NCBI GenBank assembly: GCA_013824015.1
Contig: PNNC01000157.1
Location: forward strand, 1 to 35,335
Length of the DNA: 35,335 nucleotides
Direction of reading: 5' to 3'
From: Polaromonas sp.
GTDB taxonomy: Bacteria; Pseudomonadota; Gammaproteobacteria; Burkholderiales; Burkholderiaceae_C
Shown: one piece after another, positions 16,271 to 24,342 of the stretch
Numbering within the stretch: the first letter of the stretch is position 1
Layout of the letters: every line of letters begins with the position of its first letter
Made by a program: the position numbers and the translations under genes
Notes under the pieces: generated by a model
Databases searched by the model: none
What the model saw: only the letters and a program-made list of their open reading frames with translations
Told to the model about the DNA's origin: nothing

Positions 16271-16362
16271 TTGTCATTGCGGGCCTGACCCGCCATCCAC
16301 GGCCACATCAATGCGTTCATGGTCGTTGCCGCATGGATCCCGGATCAGGTCCGGGATGACAA
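16271..16362. repeat. Small interspersed element with terminal inverted repeats and two hairpins
   Basis: The ends are TTGTCATTGCGGG (16271-16283) and CCGGGATGACAA (16351-16362), near inverted copies. Inside are hairpins GCGGG/CCCGC (16279-16293) and ATCCCGGA/TCCGGGAT (16337-16357). This is a common proteobacterial intergenic repeat type. It lies between converging emrB and lysR and can serve as their terminator. It also supplies the last six codons and the stop of lysR. Confidence 0.75.
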
Positions 16363-17253
16363 GTCCCCCGCGGCCTTCTTCGCCTTCGCCGTCGTTTTCC
16401 GGGGCGCCGCCTTGCCCGCAGCCGCCGCACGCAGCCCGGCCAGCGCCGGCGTCAGCACCGCCATGTCGGCATCGGCGGCATACACCGCATAGGCCGGGTG
16501 TAGAAATTCCGGCGCACCGGCGACGCGGTGCAGCCGGCCTTGCTGGATGTGGGGCCGCACCACGTTCTGCCGGAAGTAACCGGCGCCGCCCACCGCCAGC
16601 AAATACTCCAGGCCCAGCGGGCCCAGGCTGGACGACAGGCCGACGCTGGACAACTCGGGAAACGCCAGGCTGTGCTGCGCGGCGAATTCACTGCCCCAGT
16701 CCACATACACATAGTCGGCCGCCTGCGGCGGCTGGCGCGTCGCGGCGGTGCTGACCAGCACCAGTTTTTCCTCGATCAGCAGCTCGACGCGCAGGCCGGG
16801 GCGCTGGCGCGGCGCGTAGGCGATGACGATGTCCAGGGTGCCGTGCGCCACCCGTTCGAGCAGGTCCTCGGCCACGCCGACCTCGGTGCGCAGCGCCAGG
16901 TCTGGCGCCTGGGCGCGCATCCACAGCAGCCAGTCCAGCAGCAGCGGTTGCCACAGGCTGATCTCGCAGCCGACCGTGACCAGCGCGCGCCGCCCCGGCG
17001 GCACCGCCATCTGCTGGCGCGCGCGTTCCCAGACCTGCACCAGCGTCATCGCATGCCGCACAAACTGCTCGCCGGCCGGCGTGAGGGAGGCGCCAGCCTT
17101 GTTGCGCACAAAAAGCTGCCGTCCCAGCAGGTCTTCCAGCGTCTTCACGCGCGCGCTGACGGCGGTCTGGGTCACATGCAGGCGTTCGGCCGCCTGCACA
17201 AAGCTGTGGCAGGCGACGATCTCGAGGAAGGTGCGGGCGAGGTTGATGTCCAT
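16345..17253 (-). CDS. LysR-family transcriptional regulator
   Basis: A 302-aa LysR regulator. The N-terminal helix-turn-helix is in SFVQAAERLHVTQTAVSARVKTLE (about residues 17-40), followed by the linker helix and a periplasmic-binding-protein-like effector domain. The C-terminus is a Lys/Ala-rich tail, and its last residues DLSSRT and stop come from the repeat element at 16271-16362, so the original end may have been different. It is divergent from the 74-aa gene at 17412, with an inverted repeat in the shared region, and is likely to regulate that gene and itself. The effector is unknown. Confidence 0.92.
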   Translation of the reverse strand: MDINLARTFLEIVACHSFVQAAERLHVTQTAVSARVKTLEDLLGRQLFVRNKAGASLTPAGEQFVRHAMTLVQVWERARQQMAVPPGRRALVTVGCEISLWQPLLLDWLLWMRAQAPDLALRTEVGVAEDLLERVAHGTLDIVIAYAPRQRPGLRVELLIEEKLVLVSTAATRQPPQAADYVYVDWGSEFAAQHSLAFPELSSVGLSSSLGPLGLEYLLAVGGAGYFRQNVVRPHIQQGRLHRVAGAPEFLHPAYAVYAADADMAVLTPALAGLRAAAAGKAAPRKTTAKAKKAAGDLSSRT

Positions 17254-17311
17254 ACGCTGTCTCCGTTTTTTTAGGTGGATCTATCCAGCACTTTTTATGC
17301 ACTCAAACGCA

Positions 17312-17351
17312 ATATAAGTCGTTTTACTTTTATACTGGTTAACCCTATATT
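17312..17351 (+). promoter_or_regulatory. LysR-type site and promoter of the 74-aa gene
   Basis: ATATAAGT (17312-17319) and ACTTTTAT (17326-17333) form an inverted repeat with one mismatch. A promoter TTTACT (17323-17328), 17 bp, TATATT (17346-17351) overlaps it. The region is AT-rich against a GC-rich background and lies between the divergent lysR and the small gene. Confidence 0.6.
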
Positions 17352-17411
17352 CAAGACATGACCCCTGTCCGGCAGCCTTCTTCTGCCGTCATGTCAGTTC
17401 AAGGAAACACC

Positions 17412-17636
17412 ATGACTTCTGCTACCTTTTTCCCTGGTTCCACCCCTTCGTCCAGCACCGGCAAGCGTTCCGCACCGGCCGCTGCGCTGGTCAACAAGGC
17501 TGTGGCGGGTGCCCAGGCCGCCTTCAAGGCGCCCCGCGCCGTGATCAGCGCCGTCGCCGCTTACCCGTGGATGACGCAAGCCATGCTGGCCGGCATGAGC
17601 CCGCGCGCCCGCCGCCTGCTGCGCGCCGACTACTGA
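17412..17636 (+). CDS. Small basic/hydrophobic protein, function unknown
   Basis: A 74-aa protein. The ATG at 17412 has AAGGAAA eight bases upstream and is preferred over ATG 17358. The N-terminal 25 residues are Ser/Thr/Pro-rich; the middle is an Ala/Val/Lys amphipathic stretch (AALVNKAVAGAQAAFKAPRAVISAV, split into two helices in effect), then AYPWMTQAMLAGMSPRARRLLRADY. I do not recognise a family. Codon use resembles the neighbours and there is a promoter and regulator next to it, so it is likely a real gene. The end RRLLRAD is echoed in decayed form at about 18917-18935. Confidence 0.65.
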   Translation: MTSATFFPGSTPSSSTGKRSAPAAALVNKAVAGAQAAFKAPRAVISAVAAYPWMTQAMLAGMSPRARRLLRADY

Positions 17637-17652
17637 GCCGCTGCGCCTCTTG

Positions 17653-17694
17653 CTGTTGTAGATCAAGGGGCGCCGTCCCGTGCCGGCGCACACT
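17653..17694 (+). promoter_or_regulatory. FNR/CRP-like promoter module, copy 1
   Basis: CTGTTGTAGATCAAGG (17653-17668) followed at fixed distance by GGCGCACACT (17685-17694). The ATCAA half matches FNR/ANR half-sites and the left half is weaker. The -10 is poor. It lies in the 285-bp gap before the CDF gene, whose leader of about 220 bases also has a hairpin GATGCC/GGCATC (17743-17759). Confidence 0.5.
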
Positions 17695-17921
17695 GGCCTG
17701 AAGTGCCGGGCACGCCTTTTGGCGCTGTGGGCCGCCCGGCCTGATGCCGGGCTGGCATCGCCTCAGGGGTGGGCCAGCCCATGAATTTTTCCCGCGGCAG
17801 CCGGTGCATGGCGCGCGCGACCCGTGCAGCCAGCTTGCAAAAAAGGCGGCTGCCTTGCTTTCCTGTGCTGGCTTTGGCGTGGGCCCGGCCCCACACTGCG
17901 CAGATTCACAGGAAAGATCCC

Positions 17922-18854
17922 ATGGCAAAAAACGCCGGCTCCCTCAAGGCTGTTCTCTACGCGCTGGGCGCGAACGGCGGCATTGCGCTGGCCAAGGCCG
18001 CGGCCGCCTTCTTCACCGGCAGCGGGGCGATGCTCGCCGAAGCCCTGCACAGCTTTGCCGATTGCGCCAACCAGGTCCTGTTGCTCGTCGGCATGCGGCA
18101 GGCCAAGCAAGCCCCGACACCGGACCACCCCATGGGTTACGGCCGCGTCGTGTACTTCTGGTCCCTGATGGTCGGCGTTCTCCTGTTCAGCATCGGCGGG
18201 CTGTTTTCGGTCTGGCATGGCAGCGTGTCGCTGCTGCACCCCGAGCCCGTGAAGTACCTGTTGCCGTCGCTGGGCGTGCTGCTGGTGGCGATGGTCCTCG
18301 AAACCGTGAGCCTGCGCGGCGCCTTGCAGGCGCTGGCGCCCGAACGCGGGGACAAAAGCCTGTGGCGCTGGTTCCGTGAAACGCGGCAATCGGAACTGCT
18401 GGTGATTGCCGGTGAGGACATCGCGGCCCTCGCCGGCCTGAGCCTGGCCTTTGTTGCGCTGTTGCTGACCGCCCTCACGGGCAACCCGATGTTTGATGCG
18501 CTGGGCTCGATCGCGGTCGGGCTGCTGCTGATCGGCGTCTCGTTCGCCGTCACCATCGAGGTCAAAAGCCTGATCACCGGCGAGTCCGCGTCGCCCGAGA
18601 TGCGCACCGCCATCGCTGAGTTTGTCGCCGCCCAGCCGGAGGTCGAGCGCATCGTCAATCTGATCACCTTCCAGCTCGGTGACGAGGTCGCCGTCGCGGT
18701 CAAGGCCAAAATGGTCGCGATGCCCAGCGCCGATGCGCTGGTTGCTGCCATCGATGAGGTGGAAGAGCGGATGCAGGCCCGTTTTCCGGGGCTGCGCTGG
18801 TCCTTCTTCGAACCCGACGCAGGCAGACCCAAAGCGCCATCGCCTGGCCTGTGA
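17922..18854 (+). CDS. Cation diffusion facilitator (CDF) family metal transporter
   Basis: A 310-aa inner-membrane antiporter that exports Zn2+ or a similar divalent cation in exchange for protons. Six hydrophobic helices are seen; the metal-site motif HSFAD (about residues 42-46) is in helix 2 and a second acidic pair GEDIAALAG is in helix 5. A cytoplasmic C-terminal domain (ZT-dimer-like, about 215-300) follows. Its form is closest to the ZnT9/SLC30A9-like branch. The ATG at 17922 has AGGAAAG at good spacing; the upstream in-frame ATG at 17769 is not supported. It stands alone, with the FNR-like module upstream. Confidence 0.9.
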   Translation: MAKNAGSLKAVLYALGANGGIALAKAAAAFFTGSGAMLAEALHSFADCANQVLLLVGMRQAKQAPTPDHPMGYGRVVYFWSLMVGVLLFSIGGLFSVWHGSVSLLHPEPVKYLLPSLGVLLVAMVLETVSLRGALQALAPERGDKSLWRWFRETRQSELLVIAGEDIAALAGLSLAFVALLLTALTGNPMFDALGSIAVGLLLIGVSFAVTIEVKSLITGESASPEMRTAIAEFVAAQPEVERIVNLITFQLGDEVAVAVKAKMVAMPSADALVAAIDEVEERMQARFPGLRWSFFEPDAGRPKAPSPGL

Positions 18855-18958
18855 CAGCTTGCTTTCCCCTTCCGGCCACATGCCAGCCGGCCGTGCGGTG
18901 GGGGTGGGGAATCACCGCGGCCTGCTGCGCGCCGGCGATGGGGTCCAGACGCCTTCTC

Positions 18959-19000
18959 CTGTTGTAGATCAAGGTCGGAGGACCGGGGGCGGCGCAGAAT
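18959..19000 (+). promoter_or_regulatory. FNR/CRP-like promoter module, copy 2
   Basis: CTGTTGTAGATCAAGG (18959-18974) and GGCGCAGAAT (18991-19000) repeat the module at 17653 with the same internal spacing. CAGAAT at 18995-19000 is a fair -10, which puts the site near -41.5, the class II activator position, for the SDR gene at 19092. Confidence 0.6.
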
Positions 19001-19091
19001 TTCACTGTAGCGCCTGACGGCGTCCATTCCGGGCGTTGCTGAAGGCTGCGGGCCGTCGGCGCCAGGCCGACCCATCACAGGAAGAAACAAC

Positions 19092-19841
19092 ATGCTGAAA
19101 AACAAGGTGGCCCTGGTCACGGGCGCGTCATCGGGAATAGGCCGCGCGGTGGCGCTGGCCTGGGCCCGCGAAGGCGCCAGGGTGGTGGTATCGGACGTGA
19201 ATCTTGCCGGCGGCGAGGAAACCGCCGCGCTGGTGCGCGCCCAGGGCGGCGACGCGCTGTTTGTGGCTGCCGACGTCGGCAAGCCTGCAGACGCCGAGGC
19301 CCTGGTGGCGCAGACGCTGGCCCGCTACGGCCGCCTCGACATTGCCTGCAACAACGCCGGCATCGGCGGCCCGCAGGCAGCCACCGCCGACTACCCGCTG
19401 GACGGCTGGGCCGAGGTCATCAACATCAACCTGTCGGGCGTGTTCTACGGCATGAAGTACCAGATCCCGGCGATGCTCAAAAGCGGCGGCGGCAGCATCA
19501 TCAACATGGCTTCCATCCTCGGCGCCGTCGGTTTTGCCGGCGCACCGGCCTACACCGCGGCCAAACACGGCGTGTTGGGCCTGACGCAGGCCGCGGCGCT
19601 CGAGTACAGCGCCCAGGGCGTGCGTATCAATGCGGTCGGTCCCGGCTTCATCCACACCCCGATGATCAGCGGCCTGGAACAGGACGCGGCCATCCAGGCC
19701 ATGCTGGTCGGCGCCCACCCGATTGGCCGGCTCGGCCAGCCCGGGGAGGTGGCCGAACTGGTGCTTTGGCTGTCGTCGGACAAGGCGTCTTTTGTGACCG
19801 GCAGCTACTACCCGGTGGACGGCGGCTACCTGGCGCGCTGA
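19092..19841 (+). CDS. Short-chain dehydrogenase/reductase (SDR)
   Basis: A 249-aa classical SDR. Cofactor motif TGASSGIG is at 10-17, NNAG near 89-92, catalytic Ser141 (in NMASILG), Tyr154 and Lys158 (YTAAK), and the C-terminal PVDGGYLAR end is typical. The Asp in VVVSDVN after the second strand favours NAD over NADP. AGGAAG precedes the ATG by eight bases. It is preceded by an FNR/CRP-like promoter module. The substrate cannot be deduced; the closest relatives are glucose/3-oxoacyl-type dehydrogenases. Confidence 0.92.
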   Translation: MLKNKVALVTGASSGIGRAVALAWAREGARVVVSDVNLAGGEETAALVRAQGGDALFVAADVGKPADAEALVAQTLARYGRLDIACNNAGIGGPQAATADYPLDGWAEVININLSGVFYGMKYQIPAMLKSGGGSIINMASILGAVGFAGAPAYTAAKHGVLGLTQAAALEYSAQGVRINAVGPGFIHTPMISGLEQDAAIQAMLVGAHPIGRLGQPGEVAELVLWLSSDKASFVTGSYYPVDGGYLAR

Positions 19842-20014
19842 GCGCGCGCCGCTCGCTTCGGGCCGGGCGTGCCAGCGCAGGTCGTGCGCGCCCGGTGACC
19901 GGCGCTGTCGATGCCGTCCTACAAGCGCGCTGTGCCGGGCCGGCGAGAGTGGGTCATGCCCGTGTTGATGCACCTCCTTGCCCCCTTCGATCGCCGTTGC
20001 GGCGCAGCCGCCCG

Positions 20015-21136
20015 ATGAGCCGCCCCCTTCCTGACGGTACGCTGGACCTCACCGGTCGCTGGCTGCTGGCCAACCGCGACCATGCCTTCATCTGCATGGA
20101 CACCGCCGGCATCATCACCGCCTGGCTGGGTGCCGCCGAGGAAATCCTGGGCTACAGCGCCGACGAGGCCATCGGCCACAACCTGGCGGCGATTTTCACG
20201 CCCGAAGACCAGGTGCGCGGCTTCGACAAGTACGAACTCGCGGTGGCCAGCGTGGACAGCCGCTCCGAAGACGACCGCTGGCATGTACGCAAGGACGGCA
20301 CCCGCATCTGGGCCACCGGGACAGTGTGTGCGGTGCGCGACGACGCTGGCAAGCTGGTCGGCTTCGTCAAGATACTGCGCGACCGCACCGACCTGCGCAC
20401 CCAGCTCGAGTCGCTGGAAAGCGCCGTCACCGCGCAGCGTGAGTCGCGCGAGCGCACCCACCAGTTCCTCAAGACCCTGGGCCACGAGTTGCGCAACCCG
20501 CTGGCGCCGCTGAGCACCGCCACCCACATCATCCGGCGGCTGGCGCCCGATCCGCGGGTCGACGGTGCGCTGCAGATCATCGCGCGCCAGGTCGCGGCAT
20601 TGACGCGGCTGGCTGACGACCTGATGGACGTGACGCGGCTGGAGACCGGCAAGGTCGAGCCGCAGCTTCAGCGCATGGACCTGTGCCGCTTCCTCCAGGA
20701 GGCGGTGCTCAGCCTGCAGGAAACCGCCGCCGACCGCCGGCTGGACCTGGTCACGCTGTTCCCGGCCAGCGCGCTCGATGTCAACATGGACGAGAGCCTG
20801 ATGCAGCGTCTGGTGCTGAACCTGCTCGGCAATGCGATCAAGTACACGCCCGAGGGCGGCACCATCTGGGTCAAGGTGGTGCAGGAAGGCACGGAGATTG
20901 TATTTCGCGTCGAGGACACCGGCATCGGCATTGCGCCCGACATCCTGCCGCGCATCTTCGAGCTGTTCACGCAGGAGCGCTCCGCCAGCGACCGGGTCCC
21001 GGGCGGCCTCGGCGTGGGTCTGGCCATGGTGCGCGAGATCGCCGAACTGCATGGCGGCAGTGTGCAGGCCCGCAGCGCCGGCGAGGGCCGCGGCTCGGAG
21101 TTCACCGTGCGGCTGCCGGCGATTGCGCCGAACTAG
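20015..21136 (+). CDS. PAS-domain sensor histidine kinase
   Basis: A 373-aa soluble kinase. A PAS domain (about residues 15-130, AFICMDTAGIITAWLGAAEEILGY with PAC-like end VGFVKILRDRTDL) is followed by a short coiled coil, HisKA with the phospho-acceptor His157 (HELRNPLAPL) and a HATPase domain with N box (NLLGNAIKYTPEGG), G1 (DTGIGI) and G2 (GLGVGLAMV). No transmembrane segment is present, so it senses a cytoplasmic signal such as redox state or a small ligand. There is no partner response regulator in this window. The ATG at 20015 lacks a clear ribosome site; a start further upstream adds low-complexity sequence and is less likely. Confidence 0.9.
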   Translation: MSRPLPDGTLDLTGRWLLANRDHAFICMDTAGIITAWLGAAEEILGYSADEAIGHNLAAIFTPEDQVRGFDKYELAVASVDSRSEDDRWHVRKDGTRIWATGTVCAVRDDAGKLVGFVKILRDRTDLRTQLESLESAVTAQRESRERTHQFLKTLGHELRNPLAPLSTATHIIRRLAPDPRVDGALQIIARQVAALTRLADDLMDVTRLETGKVEPQLQRMDLCRFLQEAVLSLQETAADRRLDLVTLFPASALDVNMDESLMQRLVLNLLGNAIKYTPEGGTIWVKVVQEGTEIVFRVEDTGIGIAPDILPRIFELFTQERSASDRVPGGLGVGLAMVREIAELHGGSVQARSAGEGRGSEFTVRLPAIAPN

Positions 21137-21156
21137 TTGAGCCGGCAAGCCCGGAT

Positions 21157-21213
21157 GCTCACTATTTGATAGCGGTATAGGCACGGCTGACATGGGCTGA
21201 AGGCCAAAATGAT
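21157..21213 (+). repeat. Interspersed ~57-bp repeat, copy E (intergenic, before eutB)
   Basis: GCTCACTATTTGATAGCGG, then GACATGGGCTGAAGGCC at family spacing. It lies just after the kinase stop and 145 bp before the eutB start. Confidence 0.85.
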
Positions 21214-21358
21214 GGCCAGGCTGGGCTGAAAACTGCCCGGCGTGGTTTTTTCGGCAGGCGGCGGCACGGGCATGCCGCTTGCTCCTACGATGGAAGCCTT
21301 GGCGCGCGGGCCGGCGTTGTTGCCGGCTTTGTTTGCGCCTTCACCCGGAACCCCAGCG

Positions 21359-22741
21359 ATGTACCGAATGCCGGTCGGCCCCGAAACCCATGTGTTCCAG
21401 GACCTTGCCACGCTGATGGCGCGCGCCTCGCCGCTGCGCAGTGGCGATGTGCTGGCCGGGCTGGCCGCAACATCGGCGGCGCAGCGGGTGGCCGCGCAGT
21501 GTGCGCTGGCCGATGTGCCGCTGAAGGACTTTCTCAGTCAAGCCGTGGTGCCCTACGAGACCGATGAAGTCACGCGGCTGATCATCGACACACACGACGC
21601 GGCCGCCTTTGCGCCGGTCGCGCACCTGACGGTCGGCGGGCTGCGCGACTGGCTGCTGGCCGACAGCACCGACACTGCCACCCTGTCTGCGCTGGCGCCG
21701 GGCCTGACACCCGAAATGGCCGCCGCGGTCAGCAAGATCATGCGGCTGCAGGATTTGATGATCGTGGCTTCCAAGTGCAGCGTGGTCACGCGTTTTCGCA
21801 ACACCATCGGTTTGCCGGGACGCTTTTCGGTGCGCCTGCAGCCGAATCACCCGACCGATGACCTGCGCGGCATTGCGGCCAGCATCCTCGACGGCCTGCT
21901 GCTGGGTGCGGGCGACGCGATGATAGGCATCAACCCGGCCACCGACAGCCCCGACAGCGCGCATGCCTTGTTGTGCCTGCTCGACGAGGTGCGCAGCAAA
22001 CTGGCGATCCCCACGCAGAGTTGCGTGCTCGCACATGTGACCACCACGCTGGCGCTGATGGCGCGTGGCACACCGGTGGACCTGGTGTTCCAGTCGATCG
22101 CCGGGACCGAGGGCGCCAACCGCAGCTTCGGCATCGACCTGGCGCTGCTCAGCGAGGCACACGACGCGGCGCAGTCGCTGGCGCGCGGCACGGTCGGCAA
22201 CAACCTGATGTATTTCGAAACCGGGCAGGGCAGCGCGCTGTCGGCCGGCCAGCACCACGGCGTGGACCAGCAGACCATCGAGGCGCGCGCCTATGCGGTG
22301 GCGCGGCACTTCAAGCCTTTCCTCGTCAACACCGTGGTCGGTTTCATCGGGCCCGAATATTTGTACGACGGCAAGCAGATCACGCGCGCGGCGCTGGAAG
22401 ACCAGTTCTGCGGCAAGCTGCTGGGCCTGCCCATGGGCTGCGATGTCTGCTACACCAACCACGCCGAGGCCGACCAGGACGACATGGACGCGCTGCTGGC
22501 GCTGCTGGTCGCCTCGGGCGTCAACTTTGTCATGGGGGTGCCCGGCGCCGACGACATCATGCTGGGCTACCAGAGCACCTCCTTCCACGACGCGCTGGCG
22601 ATGCGCGAGCTGCTCGGCAAACGGCCGGCGCCCGAGTTCGAGCTGTGGCTGGCGGCGCAGGGCCTGAGCAATGCGCAGGGCAGGGTGCGGCCCGAGGCTG
22701 TGCCCGGGCCGCTGCGGCAACTGCTGGGCCGGCCGTCATGA
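21359..22741 (+). CDS. eutB: Ethanolamine ammonia-lyase, large (heavy) subunit
   Basis: The catalytic subunit of adenosylcobalamin-dependent ethanolamine ammonia-lyase (ethanolamine to acetaldehyde + ammonia), 460 aa from the ATG at 21359. Family blocks are LRSGDVLAGLAA near the N-terminus, FSVRLQPNHPTDDL, CVLAHVTTTLALM, FETGQGSALSAG (substrate-binding Glu) and NTVVGFIGPEYLYDGKQI. Length matches known EutB. A longer in-frame start at 21242 would add 39 residues without family similarity. It overlaps eutC by ATGA. No reactivase (eutA), permease or microcompartment genes are present in the window. Confidence 0.95.
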   Translation: MYRMPVGPETHVFQDLATLMARASPLRSGDVLAGLAATSAAQRVAAQCALADVPLKDFLSQAVVPYETDEVTRLIIDTHDAAAFAPVAHLTVGGLRDWLLADSTDTATLSALAPGLTPEMAAAVSKIMRLQDLMIVASKCSVVTRFRNTIGLPGRFSVRLQPNHPTDDLRGIAASILDGLLLGAGDAMIGINPATDSPDSAHALLCLLDEVRSKLAIPTQSCVLAHVTTTLALMARGTPVDLVFQSIAGTEGANRSFGIDLALLSEAHDAAQSLARGTVGNNLMYFETGQGSALSAGQHHGVDQQTIEARAYAVARHFKPFLVNTVVGFIGPEYLYDGKQITRAALEDQFCGKLLGLPMGCDVCYTNHAEADQDDMDALLALLVASGVNFVMGVPGADDIMLGYQSTSFHDALAMRELLGKRPAPEFELWLAAQGLSNAQGRVRPEAVPGPLRQLLGRPS

Positions 22742-23523
22742 GCAACAACACGCCGCCCGCCAAGCCTGCTGACACCTCGGCCGTGAGCGAGATGTGGGCC
22801 GCGCTGCGCCCGCTGACCGCCGCGCGCATCGGCCTGCCGCGCACCGGCGCATCGCTCACCACCGCGGCGCTGCTGGACTTCCGGCTCGCGCATGCGCGGG
22901 CGCGCGACGCCGTCGGCGCAGCGCTGGACAGCGAGGCCTTGCTGACCGCCCTGGCAGCGCTGCCGCAACCCGCGCTGGTCTGCCGCAGCGCGGCCACCGA
23001 CAGGCGCACTTACCTGATGCGGCCCGACCTCGGGCGCCAGCTGGATGACGCGTCGCGGGTCCGGTTGCAGTCCAGCCCCGCGCCGGGCGCGCTGGCCATC
23101 GTGCTGGCCGACGGCCTGTCGGCGCAGGCCACCCAGACCCACGCCCTGCCGCTGCTGCAGGCCCTGCTGCCGCTGCTGGCGGCGCAGGGCTGGACGCTGG
23201 CGCCGATGGTGGTTCTGCACAACGGCCGCGTCGCCGCCGGTGACGCCGCGGCGCGTGCGCTGCAGGCCAGCGCGGTGCTGGTGCTGATCGGCGAGCGGCC
23301 GGGCTTGTCTTCGCCCGACAGCCTGGGCGCCTACCTGACCTGGGCGCCCGGTCCTGCCAGCTCCGACGCCGATCGCAACTGCGTGTCCAACATCCGGCCG
23401 CAAGGGCTGGCGCCGGAAATGGCTGCGAAAAAAATCGCCTGGCTGCTGGACCAGATGCGCAGGCAACAACGCTCCGGGGTTGCGCTCAAGGACCTGACCG
23501 GGCAACTGCCGGCGCCTGGGTAG
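22738..23523 (+). CDS. eutC: Ethanolamine ammonia-lyase, small (light) subunit
   Basis: The 261-aa partner of EutB that helps bind the cobalamin cofactor. Recognised by LTAARIGLPRTGASLTT, DFRLAHARARDAV, VLADGLSAQATQTHA, VLIGERPGLSSPDSLGAYL and the cysteine-containing RNCVSNIRPQGL near the C-terminus. The ATG overlaps the eutB stop (ATGA), so the two chains are made together. The downstream azoR gene converges with a 13-bp gap and no terminator is visible. Confidence 0.94.
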   Translation: MSNNTPPAKPADTSAVSEMWAALRPLTAARIGLPRTGASLTTAALLDFRLAHARARDAVGAALDSEALLTALAALPQPALVCRSAATDRRTYLMRPDLGRQLDDASRVRLQSSPAPGALAIVLADGLSAQATQTHALPLLQALLPLLAAQGWTLAPMVVLHNGRVAAGDAAARALQASAVLVLIGERPGLSSPDSLGAYLTWAPGPASSDADRNCVSNIRPQGLAPEMAAKKIAWLLDQMRRQQRSGVALKDLTGQLPAPG

Positions 23524-23536
23524 CGGCGCGGCCAGC

Positions 23537-24220
23537 TCACGCCGTTTCGCAGGCCGCGTCCGCCCATTGCGCCACCAGCGCGTCGATGCGGCGCAGCGCC
23601 CGCGCGGTCGATTGCGCCAGCGCCTCGCCGCCTTCTTCCTCGTGTTCGATCGCGACCAGGTGTACGTCGGTGATGCCGATAAACCCCAGCACGTCGCGCA
23701 GCGCGGTGTCGGCATGGTTCATGGCGGCCTGCGCGCCGCCGGCATCGAAGCCGTGGGCGCCGCGTGCGGTCAGGATCACGGCGCGGCGCGGCCTGTCGGC
23801 CAGCAGTCCGATATAGGGGTCGGGGCGGGCCGGGTCCACATCGAAGGTCAGTGCGATACGCACGATGCCGTCGACCCAGGCCTTCAGCGTCGAAGGCATC
23901 CCGAAGTTGTACATCGGCATGCCGATCACCACGAGGTCTGCGTCCTGCAGCTCACGCGCCAGCGTGTCGCTTTCCTTCAGGGTCGCATGTTGTGCGGGCG
24001 ACCGCTGCGCCGCCGGTGTGAAGGCAGCCGGAATCCATTCGTGCTGCACCGGCGTGGGTGGCGTGATGCCGAGGTCGCGGTACACCACCGCGTCGCCGGG
24101 GTGGGCCTGCAGCCAGCGGGTGACAAAAGCGTGGCTCAGGCGGCGGCTGTGCGAACCATGGGGATGTTCGCCGGCGCGGCCTGGCCGCGCGCTGGAGTCG
24201 ATGTGCAATAAACGGCGCAT
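23537..24220 (-). CDS. azoR: FMN-dependent NADH-azoreductase / quinone reductase
   Basis: A 227-aa flavodoxin-fold oxidoreductase that reduces quinones and azo compounds with NADH, using FMN. Family features are the N-terminal phosphate loop LLHIDSSARPG with HSRRLSHAF, the PMYNFGMPSTLKAWVDGIVR block and ILTARGAHGF. The start at 24220 gives normal length; an ATG at 24271 would add 17 residues. It is divergent from a LysR gene, so quinone or thiol-reactive stress response is the probable role. Confidence 0.92.
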   Translation of the reverse strand: MRRLLHIDSSARPGRAGEHPHGSHSRRLSHAFVTRWLQAHPGDAVVYRDLGITPPTPVQHEWIPAAFTPAAQRSPAQHATLKESDTLARELQDADLVVIGMPMYNFGMPSTLKAWVDGIVRIALTFDVDPARPDPYIGLLADRPRRAVILTARGAHGFDAGGAQAAMNHADTALRDVLGFIGITDVHLVAIEHEEEGGEALAQSTARALRRIDALVAQWADAACETA

Positions 24221-24271
24221 GGGAATTCTTTCAGGTGAATTGAAGTCATGTGGGAAGGGACCGGTCGACAT

Positions 24272-24284
24272 GCAATTTAATTGC
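24272..24284. promoter_or_regulatory. Palindrome in the azoR/lysR control region
   Basis: GCAATTTAATTGC is a perfect 13-bp palindrome between the divergent azoR and lysR genes (starts 24220 and 24343) and is a fair candidate for the LysR operator. Confidence 0.6.
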
Positions 24285-24342
24285 TGCTACGCTTGCACAC
24301 AACTGATCATTCCTTGCTGATTGCAGAAAGTTTTTCTCATCC

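Noticed and set aside
21216-21358. Cobalamin riboswitch before eutB
   Set aside because: No B12 box or the conserved loop sequences of the class are visible; only a small hairpin is present.
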